NCBI GenBank assembly: GCA_020698575.1
Contig: CM036240.1
Span: 33,990,711 to 34,054,710 of the forward strand
Reading direction: 5' to 3'
Source: Bostrychus sinensis
Lineage: Eukaryota > Chordata > Actinopteri > Gobiiformes > Eleotridae
Length of the DNA: 64,000 nucleotides
Positions within the stretch are counted from its first letter, which is position 1. Each line of letters starts with the position of its first letter. Below the pieces are notes generated by a model that saw only the letters and a list, made by a program, of their open reading frames with translations, made no database searches and had not been told where the DNA came from. This document shows positions 1 through 10,893 of this stretch, piece by piece. The position numbers were made by a program, and so were the translations under genes.

Positions 1-353
1 AGTCTTTATCTTCAAATAAAGCTGTAAGTCTGTAATATCCATTATACTCTATCTAGTTTTATGACATACAGAAGGTCCCTGCTTCATTAAAAAAGACTGA
101 ATGAATTGTTATAAGTGCACAACCTCTTTAACACTGAAGTTTAAATCAAGTACAAAACATGTAAAAACATATGTAGGCTTTAATGTACCTAGTATTTAAC
201 AATTAAACCAAAAACATTTATAATGTTACAACCATGTCAGATATCATATACAAACCTAATATGCATACCCTACCTATATCACAGGTTTCGACAATAAATG
301 TGGGCTGCATTAAACCATTCATCAAAAGAATATCATTACCGTGTTGTTTTTAC

Positions 354-527
354 CTGAAATGTGCAATAGAGATGATGACCAGCAGGTTGAGAACAGTGGT
401 GAGGAAAGAAATTAAGGACAAGAGTACATAAGTGATATAAGCCTCAGATGTGTCGGTCTGAGACTTTCTGCAGGAGCTGTTGAGGAGATGTGGGAAGCAA
501 AGCTTCTGACTCCACAGTCTCCATCAT
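354..527 (-). pseudogene. TAAR exon 1 with frameshift (gene A, exon 2 off the left edge)
   Basis: This is homologous to exon 1 of the intact TAARs in the window. On the minus strand a tandem ATG-ATG begins at 527 and is followed by METVESE. One extra base then shifts the frame, and the shifted frame stops 28 codons from the start. In the corrected frame the exon reads LCFPHLLNSSC, then TM1 with the LNLLVI motif, and ends HF-R at a GT donor at 353-352. The frame used by TM1 has no Met upstream because a TGA intervenes. The exon is 174 nt, against 170-173 in intact copies. The partner exon should lie left of base 1. It is either a pseudogene or carries a sequencing error; the downstream part cannot be judged. 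Confidence 0.8.
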
Positions 528-1477
528 CAGAGACACTGACTCACAGAGCTCTAATTTATCAGCTGACTGTTTATGTCAAGGTTTTAAAAAAAAAAAGCAG
601 GGGACAAGAAAAAAAAAAATCTAAGGGTGTGTGTGGGCTAGACCAAAGTTTAATCAACAACTGGACACTAATAACTTAAAACAAGTAACCACTAAAACAT
701 TGTGGATTTAAAGTTTATAGTAACAAGATATGTGATGGTTGGGGCGTGTACAGATAAGGGGTAGTGAATATCTGGCTACCTGCTTGTTCCCTACCAAGGA
801 GTCCAACAAGTTCCTGGATTGTGGTCCCCTTGAACTTCTTCAGCGCATGTCAGAAACAACTGCAATGTGCAAAATTTTACCCCTGGCCTCAGATATCTCT
901 GGGTTACTGTGAGCATAGAATGACTCCACAATTTACAAAAGTGGCATTTGTGTTTATTAAGAAAAATACATTGGGTTGGGTTTAATTTTGCCTGCTGTGC
1001 TTGGGCCAGTCCCAAGCCTGGATAAATGCAGTCTTACCTAATAAAACATGCTTATCACTAACATCACTTTCATAAATTGATCAATTGAGGCCCTAGGCGC
1101 TGATTAAGGAATTTTTAATGATCGGATGGGATCGCATTGAGGCCATCAGGCCAATCTTGTGTTTTCCATACACCGCAAACCAAAACACAAACCACTGTAA
1201 CGTGTCGCACTAGGGCTTGGTGAAAAAAGCTAATTCATTTGATTTTTTTTTTCCTTTGACAATGTCACAAGAGGTTCTACTGTAAAATCAACTAAAGTGG
1301 AAATAGCGTCCTCCTTGTGTTGTGGCTAATGCTAATGCTAGCGCCCAGAGCAGCTTAAATACTGATTGCGGAGACTCTGCAGACGCTAAAAACACTAATA
1401 ATCACAGAGAAAGGAGTCCCTTTACCTCAGTTATGCCTCTGTTTAGATGTGGCAGCAGCGGAGTGTGATGTGCAGCC
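528..1477. other. Intergenic, nothing recognised
   Basis: AT-rich sequence with short open frames on both strands that overlap each other and look random. No repeat termini, RNA gene or exon homologous to the neighbouring TAARs is visible. Confidence 0.5.
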
Positions 1478-1485
1478 TTCAGCAC

Positions 1486-2231
1486 CAGTGTTGGGTTAGT
1501 TACTCAAAAAAAGTAACTAGTTACAGATTACTAGTTACTTTTTATAAAGTAATATATTACTTTAACTAGTTACTGACTCCTGGAAGTAACTTAGTTACTT
1601 TACTTTTGGAATACTTTCTAACAGGAAGACCTAAATAAACCCAATTCTAAACAGATGAAGCCTATAACCTCACTGTTGCCCTAACCAGCAGTTATCTTAA
1701 TACAGGCGTTCAAGTTTTTTTTAGCTGCATTCATTTCAGCAGCAGGGCAGCCTGACACAGCAAATACTGCCCTTTAAGTTCACCTGCCTCTGCTCCTGTG
1801 CAGCGTGTCCTGTGGACACAGTTTTATTTCACTACGCTGAAGCTAAAATACACTTCTTGTTAGCGCCAAAGCGGTGCCTGTCTCTTCTTTCCCCGCTGTG
1901 CTGACGCATGTGGAGAGGGATCAGCTCGGACAGAACGAGTGGCCGCTGCGCGCATAAAGAGGAGCAGAGAAGGGAATGGATGAAAATAAGTTAGGAAACG
2001 TATTAGCACTATTCGTTTAATGCATTTTCATTCCATGTCCTTGCGGTAAACTGCAGGTAAATGAAACTGACTGTAGTGACTGTAACACAAGTAACTAATT
2101 GGGTATTTTGTTAGTAATTGTAATATTATTACAATGGGGTCTCAAAAGTAACGCGTTACACGCTGCCTTACTGACAATTGAAAACTCGTTACAGTAACTT
2201 GTTACTTTGTAACGCATTACTCCCAACACTG
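1486..2231. mobile_element. hAT-type non-autonomous DNA transposon with target duplication
   Basis: The element starts CAGTGTTGGG and ends CCCAACACTG, a perfect 10-bp terminal inverted repeat. Both ends continue into sub-terminal blocks rich in GTAACT/AGTTAC and a GTAACGCGTTAC core. An identical 8-bp duplication, TTCAGCAC, flanks it at 1478-1485 and 2232-2239. An 8-bp target duplication is the hallmark of the hAT superfamily. It is 746 bp long with no transposase frame, so it would depend on transposase supplied in trans. The intact termini and perfect duplication suggest a fairly recent insertion. Confidence 0.85.
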
Positions 2232-2499
2232 TTCAGCACTAACTTTCTGCGTCTTTGTTTATGTATGCTAATTATCCACATGCTCTGATTAGTGTCTTTT
2301 AACAGGCCTCATATAGAGTGTATAAATTATAATGGACCTGGTCTTTAGAAGCAGAGAGAGCTTAAACTAAAAGTCAGTAACATTTAACATAAAAATATAG
2401 TTATGCAATATGTTAGGTGTTAGTCGGGTGACCACCTCAAAAAGTGCAAAAAGGGGGACAAATTGTGTGATTTGGTGGGACAAAGAGGGACAGACACGA

Positions 2500-3405
2500 G
2501 ACACAGTTCATGTTAGAGAGGCAGACACAGTCTCTACATTTAAGGTTAGGCTTAAAACGTTCCTCTTTGAGAAAGCTTATGGTCAGGCCAGCTAGGAACA
2601 GGGTTAATTCCACAGTTGAAGCTAGGCTGCTCCAGGAGCTAGAAGCTGGGGGAAGTATGGTGCACTGAGCATCTGTCCTCTGGTTTCATCTGCTGCTCCT
2701 CTTCTATCACTGTGATTAATATAATGAAATACTCTATATCTCCAATCAGTTCATTGCTATTCACAAGTTGTCCCTCTCTCCCACTCGTTTCAGATGCCTG
2801 GCTGCTGGCAGATGTCCCAGTGACGATTGGATAGCTGACCCCATCTGTGCTCCTGTCCCGACTTGTGTGCCCTCAACCTCACCTCTAAGGATTTCCCGGA
2901 TCTCCCTCACCCCACTCCTACTCACCTGTCTGGATGAGGCCCACCTGCTGCATCCTGGATTTCCCGGACCTATTTTGCCCACTCACCTGTCTGGATGAGG
3001 CCACCTGCTGCATCCTATGGACTTCCTCAACCTATCTCACCCACTCTCGTCTGGATGAATCCTTACAGAGCTGAACTATGATCCTATAGATGAACTAAGG
3101 GACTAGCAGTCCTAGATGCATTGCCTGTCCGTCCTGGGAGAGGATCTCTCCTTCAATATGGGCTCCATAAGGTTTCTTCTTTTTTCCCATAGCTGGGTAT
3201 TTTTAGGAGTTTTTTCTTACCGAGAAGGAGGGTCTAAGGACAGGAGTCCTGGGTCTGTTTAGTTTAGTGTAGTTATTGTTTGTGCTGATTGTGTGTTAAG
3301 TCTGATTGTGTGTTTATGTTTGATCAGCTGTTGTGAAGCCCTTTGAGGCGACTTTTGTTGTGATACTGGGCTATGCAAATAAAACTGAACTGAATTAAAT
3401 TGAAC
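2500..3405 (+). mobile_element. L2-like LINE, 3-prime end
   Basis: The left part encodes the end of a non-LTR reverse transcriptase frame (residues ADTVSTFKVRLKTFLF, then a stop at about 2593-2595). A long 3-prime UTR follows and ends in the typical tail: TTTGAGGCGACTTTTGTTGTGA, then GGGCTATGCAAATAAA, then TGAA/TTGAA repeats. This is the familiar 3-prime architecture of fish L2/Maui-like elements, and the copy is 5-prime truncated. A shorter copy of the same tail lies at 36464-36700. Confidence 0.7.
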
Positions 3406-3457
3406 AGTTATCACTAGATTATGATATGCAGAATAATAATAGTATATTTTATTTATC

Positions 3458-4530
3458 TACAACATAAATTCCAGAAATGTTGGGATGTTTCTTTTTAAAT
3501 TTGAATAAAATGCAAACTAAAAGGCTTTTAAATCACACAAGACAATATTTTATTCAGAGTAGAACACAGATAACATAACAAATGTTTACATTGAGAAAGT
3601 TTACACTTTTATGCTCAAAATTAGCACATCTCGAATTTGATGCCTGCTATAGGTCTCAGAATAGTTGGGACGGGCAACAAATGGCTGAAAAAATAAATTT
3701 TATGAGGATTTCAGCTGGGAGAAAATCTAGCAACTGATTAAGTTAATTGATTTCAGGTCTGTAGCATGATTAGCTATAAAAAGGATGTCTTAGAGAGGAA
3801 GAGTCTCTCAGAAGTAAAGATGGGCAGAGGCTCTTCAATCTGTGAAAGAGTGTGTAAAAAGATTTTGGAATACTTTTAAAACTATGTTCCTCAACGTCAA
3901 ATTGCAAAGGCTTTGCAAATCTCATCATTTACAGAGCATAACATCGTCAAAAGATTTAGAGAAAGTGGAGAAATCTCAAACAGCATCATTCATCGGCATC
4001 GTGTCAATGACATTACTAAATGGGCCCAGGAATATTTCCAAAAACCACTGTGGGTACACACAATCCATCATGCCATCTGCAGATGCCATCTAAAGCTCTA
4101 TCATGCAAAAAGGGATCCATATGTTAATATGGTCCAGAAGCGCCGTTGTGTCCTGGGCCAATCTTTTTATGTGTTATGTGTTTTATGGTCAAACAAGGTC
4201 CTCTGGGGTAAAGAGGAGGAAGCCCTTACAGCGGGCAGGGTTCAGTTCAAAAGCCAGCATCTCTGATGGTATGGGGGTGCATAAGTGTATATGGTATGGA
4301 CATACGGTATACAATAACTCTTTAGCAGCTGGAAATGTATATCAGGCAAGAATGGGACCAAATTCCAAGACCAAAACTCCAGAAACTCATAACCTCAATG
4401 CCCAGACGTCTTCAAATGGTTTTGAAAAGAAAAGTAGATGCTACGTCCCAACTATTTTGAGACCTGTTGCAGGCATCAAATTTGAATTAAGCTCATTAAT
4501 TCAAATACTCCGGGAATGTTTTGGAGATCA
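3458..4530 (+). mobile_element. Tc1/mariner-like transposon, degenerate
   Basis: The left end carries a terminal-repeat-like block (TTCCAGAAATGTTGGGATG) similar to known fish Tc1-like elements. The interior encodes fragments of the transposase DNA-binding region around 3840-3990 (QISSFTEHNIVKRFRESGEI) and further catalytic-domain scraps around 4040-4270 and 4330-4450. These lie in several frames and are separated by deletions. The right end resembles the inverse block GTCCCAACTATTTTGAGACC near 4445-4465. No intact transposase remains. Confidence 0.75.
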
Positions 4531-4865
4531 AACTTTATAACATGGTTCCAGCAAGGTACTCCTGACCAGGATCCTAGCTCAAAATCTGGAGAAGTGTGTT
4601 TAATAAAGCCCTATATTGTACATCTGATATAAAGTTCAAAGATCCTCTTCCACTTTTGGTTATTATGAGATTAGCATTTGGCCTAATCTTTGAATAGCAG
4701 CATAAAACCTGAACATAAGTAGGACTTCGTAAAAATAAAAATATCTATACATATATTTAAAAGTTATATTACAATTTGATTTGTTTTGTTGTGGTCTATG
4801 TCTTGTATAAGTTAAAAGGTGGGAATTTCTTCATTTTGCACAATCAAAATCCATATTACAAATGT

Positions 4866-6245
4866 CTAAAGAATGAGGAAGTCCTGTGACCCATGCTTCA
4901 GTATCTGCAGGGTCACAATGAGTTTAATAGCTTTCCTAAACCAGGGATAGAGCATCGCATAGATGACAGGGTTAAGACAGGAGTTGAAAAATACTATGAA
5001 AATCATTACTATTTCAATAGGAGTACCTAATATGACAATGTTGGTCTCAGAGTAGGCCACAAAGTAGTATGGACAGTAACACAGGAGATACACAAGCACA
5101 ACAATACCCAGGTTCCTGGCGGCCTTAATCTCAGATCTTTTGGAAGTCCTGGATGTCAGGGCTGCAACATGAGAACGCATGGCTCGGGCCTGAGACACAG
5201 CTACTACAAAGACTCTCATATACAGGACGATAATGATGGTAACAGGGATAATTAAAGCCCAAATGATGTCAGCTTCTTTTGAGAAGTAAACCATACACTC
5301 TCCTTGGCAAGAGTTATATTTGCCAAGGTTTAGCCAGCTGTCAAATGACATGCAAATGGCATAGATAATTGCATTTATCCAACAAACAGAAATACTGATC
5401 CTGACAAGCTTTTCTGTCATTCTGGTTTGATAATGCAATGGGTCACAAATGGCTAAGTAGCGGTCCACTGAAATGAGAACTACAGTTCCCACTGAGGCCA
5501 TTATTAGAGTACATGGCACGAGGTAACACAAAGTACACAAGAGGTCTCCAAAAAACCAACAGGTTCTCCATATATAGCCCAAAACTGGTATCACCACAAG
5601 GCCGATGAGGAAGTCTGACACAGACAGAGAGAGGAGGATGAGATAAGTGGCAGAGTGAAGCTGTCTGCAGAGAGAAAAAAAGAGGATTTAGTATTTGAGT
5701 TCAAGTTATAATCTGTGAAATTGAACAGTCACTATAAGATTATGGTAAAATTAAAAAAAGAGACAGTTATACAAAATATCATATATCTTTTTTTTTAAAT
5801 CTCATTTTACACTCTCCAGTTCATATAAAGGACACAAATATATCTCAATACTCTCAGTGACAGTTCTAATATAAGAACATATGTAATTGATATACGACCA
5901 TGTGAACCATGTGAAATATCAGATACATTCAACCTTTTGTGCATAGACCACCAGTGTTAAACTTGCTACACAGATTGTAGAATGACAGCTTGCTATCTAT
6001 AAAAGACATTAGGGATGTAATAAGAGCACTATTTCTAAAATATCACAAATTTTCCTTCTTCACAGTGGTGTTTACCTGAAGTGTCCAATGGAGACAATGA
6101 CCAGCAGGTTAAGTACAGTAGTGAGCAGGGAGATGAGCGTCAACAGAACATGCACAAGACGAGCCTCAGATGTGTCGGTCTGAGGCTTTCTGCAGGAGCT
6201 GTTGAGATGTGGGAAGCAAAGTTCTGACTCCACAGTCTCCATCAT
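4866..6245 (-). CDS. Trace amine-associated receptor, class III type (gene B), intact, two exons
   Basis: Exon 1 is 6076-6245 (170 nt) and exon 2 is 4866-5664 (799 nt). The 411-bp intron has a GT donor and a CTCTCTGCAG acceptor and splits the Arg57 codon in phase 2. The product is 322 residues. Start: the first ATG of a tandem ATG-ATG; the upstream GTG of the same frame is not needed. Visible features: N-glycosylation sequon N15-S-S, Cys18, N1.50 (N46) in TM1, D2.50 (D74), Cys100 at 3.25, DRY at 124-126, W4.50 (W152), D189 at 5.42, P5.50 (P197), E6.30 (E235), CYCP in TM6 with Tyr at 6.48, and the TAAR TM7 signature NSCLNPVIYAMLYPWF. Position 3.32 is Pro107 instead of the aminergic Asp. In known fish TAARs this class is expressed in olfactory sensory neurons and couples amine detection to G protein. 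The family call is firm; the ligand is unknown. Confidence 0.93.
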
Positions 6246-7769
6246 CAGAGACACTGACTCACAGAGCTCTAATATATCTCCTGACTGCTCCCTGTCTCAG
6301 TGGAACATTCTCTTCATCAAATCCCACTGCCCATAACTCTAACAAAGGAATTTTTACAAAGTAATTCATCTTATGCTTTTGCTATACAGTTTTAGGCTTA
6401 AATCATTTTTTCTTTACTAAAATATTAGTTTTGTCAGTATTTTACTCCTTCTAAAAGTAATCTAATTACCTTATGCATTAAAAAATGCATTTAATTAAAC
6501 TTGTACCTTGCAACTTTTCTCAGTGACCTAAATGCTGGCACACAGTAACCAGGGCTGCACATCCACACTGGCTGGGACCAGGCGCAGGCCAACAACCGGT
6601 CGCAGTCAGAGCGGGACCAAGAAGCCTGGCAGCCAAATTCTTTTCCTATTTTATACAAAGTTACTCTTCCCATAAGTTTTGTTTCTGAGGCAGAACAATG
6701 ACAGGCGGAGTAATCAATCATAGAAATGAAGGGTGGGACATAAGCTGCTCCTCTGACCCAAACAAACAGGAATTTTTAATGTTTATTTCATAAAACACCA
6801 GAACGCCATACACCATATTATAAGCAGCTCTGTACTTATTTTTGAATGGGGACAGCAACAGAAGCCAGCTGTACAAGGAGTTGTGGAAAAAGTTGTTTTT
6901 TTAATGTGTTCATTAATCATCAGATGTAAACTGGACTTAACTGTTGTTAAAATGGCAACAAGACAAAGAAAAAAATTAAAACAAACATTACTGTGTTATA
7001 GTGTTATTTCACATGTTCTGTTACAATTGTTTGGAGTAAAATAAAACATGTATGTGGCCTCTCTGCACCTCTATTTTAATACTTAATTCTGGTTATAGCA
7101 ATTACATCTTTTGGTACTCATCATAGTAGATAGTGTCATGATCTGTGGACAAGTACAGAAAACAAATGTGATGATGGCAGTAAATAAACCCTGGGGTATG
7201 GAAGACAAAGATCTGTATTTTCAGGAAGCTACTGTTGAAGCTGGAGCAGGTCCTCCATCACTGCTCACGTCTCCAGGTCACTGCTGCACAGAGGGCCACA
7301 GGACGTCCCGAACTCACCACAGAAAAGCTACACAGAGACAAGCACAGAGAGAGTACTGTTTTAGGCAATTAAAATAATACTAACAGGTGATAACTGCACA
7401 ATAATAAACACATTTAACACACTGACAATATGTCTGGGCTATGAGCTGCTAAATTATTAGTTTAATAATTAATTATATTGGAGTAAGTAAAAATGTCAAT
7501 GAAAAATGTTTTTGAGTGTAACTTGCTAGGCTTAATCTAGTGTGTCCAGAAAGTAGTTACTTATAGAAATAATAACTATGTAATATAACTTGACAACACT
7601 ACCACAGTACCTGAAAGAAATAATTTTACACAATAATACATACTTGTTTAAAATACATTATGATTCTTTACACACCATTGAGTACTTATATATCTTTCTG
7701 TTAAAAATGGAAACCAGGTAAGATTATTTTACTTTACACGAGCACCTCCAAGCTGTATCCAGAACTCGA
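6246..7769. other. Intergenic upstream of gene B, nothing recognised
   Basis: AT-rich sequence with scattered short frames (6491-6721 minus, 7111-7377 plus) that show no recognisable domain. The gene B promoter should lie at its left end. I see no convincing TATA box or other site. Confidence 0.4.
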
Positions 7770-7770
7770 A

Positions 7771-8078
7771 AGGAAGCGATATTGTCACGTGGCTAATGTT
7801 AGCTATCGACAGGTCGAGTTGCCATAATGGTACATACAACATGTAATGTAAGTTAACATGTTAATTATACATAGACCAACTAAACGGTCCCCATACCATG
7901 CCTCTTTTGTCATTTACATCACTTACACAATAATAGATTTTTGTTTGTTTTGATACAATCTATTCATTCCGGTGAGCTAAACCCATAACTAGCAGTTTGG
8001 CACAGATATCTATGCATAACTACATGTACATATATATATAGCTAACGTTGGCCACGTGACATCGATACTAAGCAACAT
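7771..8078. mobile_element. Small inverted-repeat element (MITE-like), unclassified
   Basis: The arm at about 7771-7808 and the arm at about 8038-8076 are inverted copies of roughly 30-35 bp. The left arm contains GTCACGTGGCTAATGTTAGCTAT, which matches the reverse complement of the right arm apart from a few bases. Each arm holds the palindrome CACGTG. The roughly 230-bp interior is AT-rich and non-coding. No clear target duplication was found, so the superfamily is unassigned. Confidence 0.5.
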
Positions 8079-9477
8079 TTTAGCCATTGTTTTTGTTGCT
8101 GAATAACAAATTGTCACAGCTTTATTAATAATGCACATTGAACACTTTACAAATAAACATGTACATACTTACGGCCATAAACTCCTTTGCTGTTTTCTTT
8201 TCTTATTTGACGACCACAATTTGTTAAAAGCAAGTGGGCATTTAATTTTTACCAAAGTGGTGCAAAAATAAATGGCGAAATGTATGTGTTTCAGAGTATG
8301 GCGTGCAAAAGGAGGTTTGATTGGTTGATACAAAGCTCTCACTTTAGGAACATCCATTCCCAAATAAACACAATGAGATTTTTAACAAGATACAAAGGGG
8401 GGCATAGCTTTACCAAATACTGAGATGTGCCTGTTATAGAGAAGCCCTCAGCCACCTGGGACAACAGGTGAGCAAACCGAGGCAGTCTCATTTGGGAGTA
8501 GCCCTAGCCGCCATACCCCTAATTTGATGTGAATGAAGCGAACAATTTGCTTGAGTCAATTCGCCCTATTCACGTGGATTTCTTTATTATCTAAAAGATA
8601 ATATGAGAAACTGTAATTAAATGTATATATTCTAATCAAAAACATTCGTAAAGAGTGATATTACTTTGAAAATCCGGATGCTGACCACAGTAGTGTCCTG
8701 TTTGGTGCAATCTGAGCTGCAGAAGTTGATCTGAATGAACCCTGCCACCAAAGAACATAGACTTGCTGCTTATCTCTGGGGCAGGGCGAAAATGCTTTCA
8801 ATCATTACAACTGCAGCGTATTTACTGCGGAGTGCAAGCCGCAGTGCAACAGAGTGGAGTTGCATGCAGTGGAAATTGGGGGTAACTGCATGGCACTCAT
8901 CTGCAACTGTATTTCTTGTTTAACAATCTAGAGATAAAACACTTGTGTAATGCAACATTACTTGGGCTTGTAAGTATAATCTACTTATTTCAAATTACAA
9001 CACGTTACACTACTCTATTTAAAAAAAAAAACATCTATTTAAACCAGCGTGTTATTAAGTAATCGCCTAACACTGGTGCAATTTAAGAGAATATAAAACA
9101 CCACCGTTTGATTCAATCTCATCAAACCACATTTATTCACAAAAGAACATAAAAAATACATTTTGAAACTGGGACACCAGTCACCATATCATCACAAATA
9201 GCTAATTTTTAATTCAGTGGCAGCAACAGATCTCAAAATTTGTCCAAATGTGTTGTCTCTTCAGCAGCTAATTGTACACAGAAAAAATACCTATATAATA
9301 AGCTGACTGATTCTATTGTGACATGCTGTTATAGTATACAATTAATAGAAAAAGCATGAATTTTGTGAAGGTAATATGCTGCTGAAGACACCTTTTAAAT
9401 CACAATGCCCTTAGCAGAGAAAAAAACAACACTACATAAAACTAAATTATATAATCAGTAAGTCTGCAGCATTTCCA
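8079..9477. other. Intergenic, nothing recognised
   Basis: AT-rich sequence with weak open frames at 8169-8363 (minus) and 8735-8923 (plus) that show no domain. No TAAR homology or repeat termini were recognised. Confidence 0.4.
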
Positions 9478-10350
9478 AACTTAGATCTTTAAATATTTGG
9501 ACACTGACAAGTTTTGTTATTTAAGCTGTTAACCAAAACTAATTCAAGATACAGTTATATTATTAATGTGTCCAAAGTGCAGACTCTCAGCTGTAATTTG
9601 AGAGTATTCACATCCAAATCACACTAAGGGTTTAGGAATTACAGCTCTTTAATGTGTAGCTGCCTCTTTTTCAAGGAGTCCAAAGTAATTAGACTAATGA
9701 AAATTACCATGAATAAAATGCACATTTTTAATTCTTTGTTAAAAAATCCTTTGTAGACAATGACATCTGAAATCTGGAGCCCATGGACATCACCAAACGC
9801 TGGGTGTCTTCTTTTATGATGCTCTGTTATCTGTAGTGAACCACTGTCCAATCTATTTTGCAGTTTGGTTTGCAATCTATTGTTGAGGCTGATAAATGGG
9901 TTGCACCTTTTGGTGAACACTCTGTATTTTCTCTCATGAAGTCTTTCTCGTGAAGTCATTATGGTGGACTGAGACACTGATAGACCTACTTCCTAGAGTG
10001 TGTTCAACTCTAAAATGGATGTTGTGTAGCTTTCAAATGCAAATGTCACACGTGAAATTAAGTCCAGACCTTTTGCCTCCTCAGGTTATGATGGATTAAT
10101 GAGGGAAATAGGCAATGCAGCTCAAGAAACAGATTTTGAAGCAACTGTCCAAATACTTGTGAGCCCTTGAAAAAGAGGCAGCTACACATTAAAGAGCTGT
10201 AATTCCTAAACCCTTCCTCCGATTTTGATATGAACACACTCAAATTACAGCTGACTTTGCACATATTTATACAACTGCATTATGTTTGGGTTAATAGCTA
10301 AAATAACAAAACTGTCAGTGTCCAAATACGTATGAACCTAACTGTATAGT
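9478..10350 (-). mobile_element. Tc1/mariner-type element, internally deleted, with long TIRs
   Basis: The left arm (about 9485-9660) and right arm (about 10180-10350) are inverted copies. Each holds a TGTCCAAATA block, an ATAACAAAAC block and the AATTACAGCT / TAATGTGTAGCTGCCTC block. The interior on the minus strand (9639-9977) retains a scrambled piece of transposase-region sequence such as HERKYRVFTKRCNPFI. About 870 bp remain of what is normally a longer element. The solo right arm of the same family recurs in every unit of the TAAR array (for example 38135-38335). Confidence 0.7.
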
Positions 10351-10391
10351 GAAGTCGTTTTTTTCCCTTGTGCAACCCCAGATTGCCTTAT

Positions 10392-10415
10392 CTTTTTTTT
10401 TTTTTTTTTTTTTTT
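10392..10415. repeat. T homopolymer at the breakpoint of a TAAR pseudogene
   Basis: An uninterrupted run of about 23 T (A on the minus strand) sits exactly where homology to TAAR exon 2 stops. It reads as a poly-Lys tail in the fused minus-strand frame. A retroposed poly-A tail or microsatellite expansion at the deletion junction are both possible. Confidence 0.8.
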
Positions 10416-10417
10416 AG

Positions 10418-10893
10418 CCTGAGACACAGCCATTACAAAGACTCTCATATACAGGACGATTATGATGGTAACAGGGATGACAAAAGCCAAAATGAGGTCA
10501 GCCTCTTTTGAAAAGTATATCATACACTCACCTTGGCAGAATTTATATTTGCCAAGATGTATCCAGCTGTCAAATGAGATGGAAATGGCATAGATAATTG
10601 CATATATCCAGCAAACAGAAATACTGATCCTGACAAGCTTTTCTGTCATTCTGGTTTGATAATGCAATGGGTCACTAATGGCTATATAACGATCTACTGA
10701 AATGAGAACAACAGTTCCCACTGAGGCCATGATTAGAGTACATGGCAGGACATAAAACAAAGCACACAAGAGGTCTCCGAAATACCAACAGGTTCTCCAT
10801 ATACAGCCCACAACCGGCTTCACCACAAGGCTGATGAGGAAGTCTGACACAGACAGAGAGAGGAGGATGAGATAAGTGGCCGAGTGAAGCTGT
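10418..10893 (-). pseudogene. TAAR exon 2, truncated after TM5 (gene C)
   Basis: The minus-strand frame is homologous to gene B exon 2 from the CTGCAG acceptor (exon start at 10893) through TM2, TM3, DRY, TM4 and TM5 (ending AVSQA). It then runs into poly-A and 26 unrelated residues ending at 10338. TM6 and TM7 are missing. No exon 1 homologue is present in the roughly 3 kb to the right, which is now other sequence and a hAT remnant. Within the retained part the frame is intact, Pro occupies 3.32 and Asp occupies 5.42, so the loss is probably recent. It cannot encode a seven-helix receptor. Confidence 0.9.

Noticed and set aside
3842..4540. Overlapping plus-strand frames as host genes
   Set aside because: The sequence matches Tc1-like transposase broken into several frames.
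4866..5621. Taking exon 2 frames as single-exon receptors starting at MSDF
   Set aside because: The apparent first codon in gene B is GTG and TM1 would be missing; a conserved acceptor and a separate exon 1 supply the N-terminus.
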